A stretch of DNA of 15,481 nucleotides, from NCBI GenBank assembly GCA_019689615.1, contig JADGHD010000046.1:1-15481 (forward strand), given 5' to 3'. The stretch's first letter is position 1. Every line of letters starts with the position of its first letter. The notes below the pieces were generated by a model. The model was not told the origin of the DNA, ran no database searches, and saw only the letters and a program-made list of their open reading frames with translations. A program made the position numbers and the translations under genes. The DNA comes from Frankia sp. (lineage in GTDB: Bacteria; Actinomycetota; Actinomycetes; Frankiales; Frankiaceae). Positions 13,306 through 15,481 of this stretch are shown piece after piece.

Positions 13306-14073
13306 TCAGCGAGGCGTCATGCGGATGGCGCCGTCGAGGCGGATGACCTCACCATTGATCATGATGTTGTCGATGATGTGGGCGACGAGGTTGGCGTACT
13401 CGTCCGGGTTGCCGAGCCGGCTGGGGTGCGGGACCTGGGCGCCGAGCGAGGCGATCGCCTGCTCGGGCAAGGTCTGGAACAGCGGGGTCAGGAACAGCCC
13501 CGGCGCGATGGTGACGACACGGATCTGGTGCTGGGCGAGGTCGCGGGCGATCGGCAGGGTCATGCCGACGACACCGCCCTTGGATGCGGAGTACGCCGCC
13601 TGGCCGATCTGACCCTCGAACGCGGCCACGGACGCGGTGTTCACGATGACCCCGCGCTCCTCCGCCTCTACCTCGGTGCTGGCGACCATCGCTGCGGCCG
13701 CCAGTCGGATCACGTTGAACGTGCCGATCAGGTTGACCTCGATGACCTTCGTGAACGCGTCCAGCGGGAACGGGCAGCCGTCCTTGCCTACGACGCGGGC
13801 CGCGGTGCCGATGCCAGCGCAGTTAACGGCGACGGCGAACGGCCCGTGGGCGACCGCCGCCTCGACCGCCGCCTGAACCTGCTCGGCGTCGGTCACGTCG
13901 GCCGGGACGAAGGTCGCGCCGGCGCCGAGCTGATCGGCGATCGCCTTCCCGTTGCTGCCGGGCAGGTCCACGATGACGACATGGGCGCCCTCGGCGTTCA
14001 GCCGCCGCACGGTCGCCAGGCCGAGACCGGACGCGCCGCCGGTGACGAGGGCAGACTTGCCGCTGATTTCCAT
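13306..14073 (-). CDS. 3-hydroxyacyl-CoA dehydrogenase-type SDR (HSD10-like)
   Basis: A 255-residue SDR predicted to oxidise a 3-hydroxyacyl-CoA to the 3-oxoacyl-CoA with NAD. The motifs are TGGASGLG (11-18), Asp36 after the second strand (NAD preference), NCAGIG (84-89), Ser148, Tyr161 and Lys165 (YSASK). The segment PFPLDAFTKVIEVNLIGTFN (101-120) is typical of type II 3-hydroxyacyl-CoA dehydrogenase (HSD17B10 family). The protein ends normally at RLDGAIRMTPR. ATG 14073 has only a weak GGAA 7 bases upstream. It lies 76 bases downstream of the thiolase gene and on the same strand, a natural pair for the last two steps of beta-oxidation. Specificity for 2-methyl-branched substrates, as in other HSD10 enzymes, is possible but not shown. 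Confidence 0.88.
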   Translation of the reverse strand: MEISGKSALVTGGASGLGLATVRRLNAEGAHVVIVDLPGSNGKAIADQLGAGATFVPADVTDAEQVQAAVEAAVAHGPFAVAVNCAGIGTAARVVGKDGCPFPLDAFTKVIEVNLIGTFNVIRLAAAAMVASTEVEAEERGVIVNTASVAAFEGQIGQAAYSASKGGVVGMTLPIARDLAQHQIRVVTIAPGLFLTPLFQTLPEQAIASLGAQVPHPSRLGNPDEYANLVAHIIDNIMINGEVIRLDGAIRMTPR

Positions 14074-14149
14074 AGGATGTTCCGTTCTCTGAGAGATCCA
14101 CTGGCCAGGGCGGAGACCCCGCGACTACCGGAGGCGGTCGGGACGACGG

Positions 14150-15334
14150 TCAGAGACGCTCGATGATCGTGGCGTTGGCCATGCCGCCGCCTTCGCACAT
14201 CGTCTGCAGGCCGAAGCGGCCGCCGGTGGCCTCGAGATGGGTGAGCAGCGTCGACAGCAGCCGCGTGCCGGAGCCGCCCAGCGGGTGGCCCAAGGCGATG
14301 GCGCCGCCACACGGGTTGAGCCTGTTCTCATCGGCGTCGAACTCGGCCGCCCAGGCCAGCGGTACCGGCGCGAACGCCTCGTTGACTTCGTAGGCGTCGA
14401 TGTCCGCCAGAGCGAGACCACTGCGCGCGAGCACCTTGTGGGTGGCCGGGATCGGCCCGGTCAGCATGATCTCCGGATCGCTGCCCGCGACCGCGAACGT
14501 GTGGAAACGGGCGCGCGGAGTAAGCCCAAGCGCAGCCGCCTTCTCCTCGCTCATGATCAGCGCGGCGGAGGCGCCGTCGGTCAGCGGCGAGGAGTTGCCC
14601 GGCGTGATGACCCAGCCGATCTCCGGATAGCGGGCCGCCATCTCCTCGCTGTAGAAGGACGGCTTGAGAGCCGCCAGACCGGCGACGGTCGTCGACGGCC
14701 GCACGGTCTCGTCAACGGCGTGCGACGTCCCGTCCGGCAGGGTCACCGGGACGATGTCCCGGTCGAAGCCGCCCTTGGCGGCGTAGGCCGCGGCGCGGGC
14801 GTGCGAGCGGGCCGAGTAGGCGTCCAGCGTCTCGCGGTCGAGCTTCCAGCGCGCCGCGACCAGCTCCGCGCCGATCCCCTGGTTCGGCAGGCTCGGGAAG
14901 CGCGCGGCCAGCGGGCCCTGCGGGTCGCCGACGCCGACCGCCGAGCCCATCGGCACCCGGCTCATCGACTCCACCCCGCAGGCGATCACGACGTCATAGG
15001 CGCCGGCGATCACACCCTGGGCGGCGAAGTGCGCCGCCTGCTGGGACGAGCCGCACTGCCGGTCCACGGTCGTGCCCGGCACGCTCTCCGGGAACCCTGC
15101 GGCCAGCAGCGCGGTGCGGCCGATGTTCAGGGCCTGGTCGCCGTACTGCCCCACGCACCCGGCGATCACGTCATCGACGAGCGCAGGGTCAAGGCTGTTG
15201 CGTTCGACCAGCGCCCGAAGCACGGTGGCGAGCAGCTCGGCCGGATGCACACCCGACAGCGCGCCGCCGGGCTTCCCCTTCCCCGACGCGGTACGGACGA
15301 TGTCGACGATCACTGCACTGACCACAGAAGACAT
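14150..15334 (-). CDS. Acetyl-CoA C-acyltransferase (degradative thiolase)
   Basis: A 394-residue thiolase, predicted to cleave 3-oxoacyl-CoA with CoA to acetyl-CoA (or propionyl-CoA) and a shortened acyl-CoA. All catalytic elements are present: nucleophile Cys94 in DRQCGSSQQA, the NEAF motif (318-321), His350 in GGAIALGHPLGGSGTR, and Cys380 in CEGGGMAN. N-terminal IVDIVRTASGK and full length are normal, so unlike the Ltp-like protein this is a true thiolase. It is the first gene of a minus-strand operon with the HSD10-like SDR. No good Shine-Dalgarno sequence precedes ATG 15334, so leaderless translation is possible. The promoter region carries the TTATCTCAT 9-mer also found upstream of the acyl-CoA dehydrogenases, a hint of shared control. 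Confidence 0.92.
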   Translation of the reverse strand: MSSVVSAVIVDIVRTASGKGKPGGALSGVHPAELLATVLRALVERNSLDPALVDDVIAGCVGQYGDQALNIGRTALLAAGFPESVPGTTVDRQCGSSQQAAHFAAQGVIAGAYDVVIACGVESMSRVPMGSAVGVGDPQGPLAARFPSLPNQGIGAELVAARWKLDRETLDAYSARSHARAAAYAAKGGFDRDIVPVTLPDGTSHAVDETVRPSTTVAGLAALKPSFYSEEMAARYPEIGWVITPGNSSPLTDGASAALIMSEEKAAALGLTPRARFHTFAVAGSDPEIMLTGPIPATHKVLARSGLALADIDAYEVNEAFAPVPLAWAAEFDADENRLNPCGGAIALGHPLGGSGTRLLSTLLTHLEATGGRFGLQTMCEGGGMANATIIERL

Positions 15335-15400
15335 CCAATCAGAGCTATCAGTTATCTCATTAAATTGTTACTGTATGCCGGTCACCCGGGCGCTTCAAGG
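15335..15400 (-). promoter_or_regulatory. AT-rich promoter region of the thiolase operon
   Basis: An AT-rich block at about 15335-15377 lies just upstream of the thiolase start. It includes TTATCTCAT at 15352-15360, shared with the dehydrogenase/crotonase divergent region. Read on the minus strand, AATGAGATAACTGATAGCT could hold a -10-like element close to the start codon, in line with the missing ribosome binding site. Exact boxes are not assigned. Confidence 0.45.
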
Positions 15401-15442
15401 GATGACGCCGGACCGGGAGCGGGGCGGCGGGGCCGCCCGCCC

Positions 15443-15463
15443 GGGGGGGGTTGGGGGGGGGGG
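15443..15463. repeat. Low-complexity G runs near the right end
   Basis: Eight G, two T and eleven G follow a G/C-only stretch and precede the last bases of the window. No coding or structural feature is visible. Similar in character to the C20 run at 12326, it is probably poor-quality sequence, possibly at a contig end. Confidence 0.75.
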
Positions 15464-15481
15464 CGGGCCCGGGCGCGACCG

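Overview
The window is very GC-rich DNA with dense, mostly G/C-ending coding, frequent GTG starts and 4-base start/stop overlaps. It carries TetR and GntR regulators, a DUF2889 protein and an F420-type luciferase-like oxidoreductase among acyl-CoA enzymes. Together this points to an actinomycete with large catabolic capacity (Frankia/Mycobacteriales-like). That placement is inference from gene content and composition; no rRNA or other marker is present.

Layout. (1) 1-2029, minus: a LivH-LivM fused branched-chain-type ABC permease running off the left edge. (2) 2166-5253, minus: an overlapping acyl-CoA module made of a large acyl-CoA dehydrogenase (broken by a one-base frameshift), a small acyl-CoA dehydrogenase lacking the catalytic Glu, and a 2,4-dienoyl-CoA reductase-type SDR, closed by a strong hairpin. 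(3) 5367-6137, plus: a divergent crotonase (enoyl-CoA hydratase). (4) 6243-9035, minus: an amidohydrolase, a thiolase-fold lipid-transfer protein without the nucleophilic Cys, and its zinc-ribbon/OB-fold (DUF35) partner. (5) 9152-11898: a TetR regulator (+), a DUF2889 protein (-) and a FadR-type GntR regulator (+) with a perfect 14-bp palindrome in its promoter. (6) 11919-15334, minus: a thiolase, a 3-hydroxyacyl-CoA dehydrogenase-type SDR, an isochorismatase-fold protein lacking the catalytic triad, and a damaged luciferase-like oxidoreductase.

How it fits together (inference). Import by the LivHM system would be followed by CoA-ester degradation: dehydrogenation by a two-subunit acyl-CoA dehydrogenase, double-bond handling by the dienoyl-CoA reductase, hydration by the crotonase, then either retro-aldol cleavage by the Ltp/DUF35 pair or oxidation and thiolysis by the 3-hydroxyacyl-CoA dehydrogenase and thiolase. 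The large/small dehydrogenase pair with Ltp plus DUF35 resembles the parts list of the mycobacterial igr (steroid side-chain) locus, but with a crotonase instead of MaoC hydratases and an added dienoyl-CoA reductase and amidohydrolase. The substrate is probably a branched, alicyclic, isoprenoid or steroid-like acid. No acyl-CoA ligase, cytochrome P450, transporter ATPase or binding protein is in the window.

Sequence quality. A 20-base C run inside the oxidoreductase gene, a one-base frameshift in a CCCC run in the large dehydrogenase, and long G runs at the right end suggest that several oddities are sequencing or assembly errors. No RNA genes, CRISPR arrays or insertion sequences were seen, and no gene-free stretch exceeds about 300 bases.
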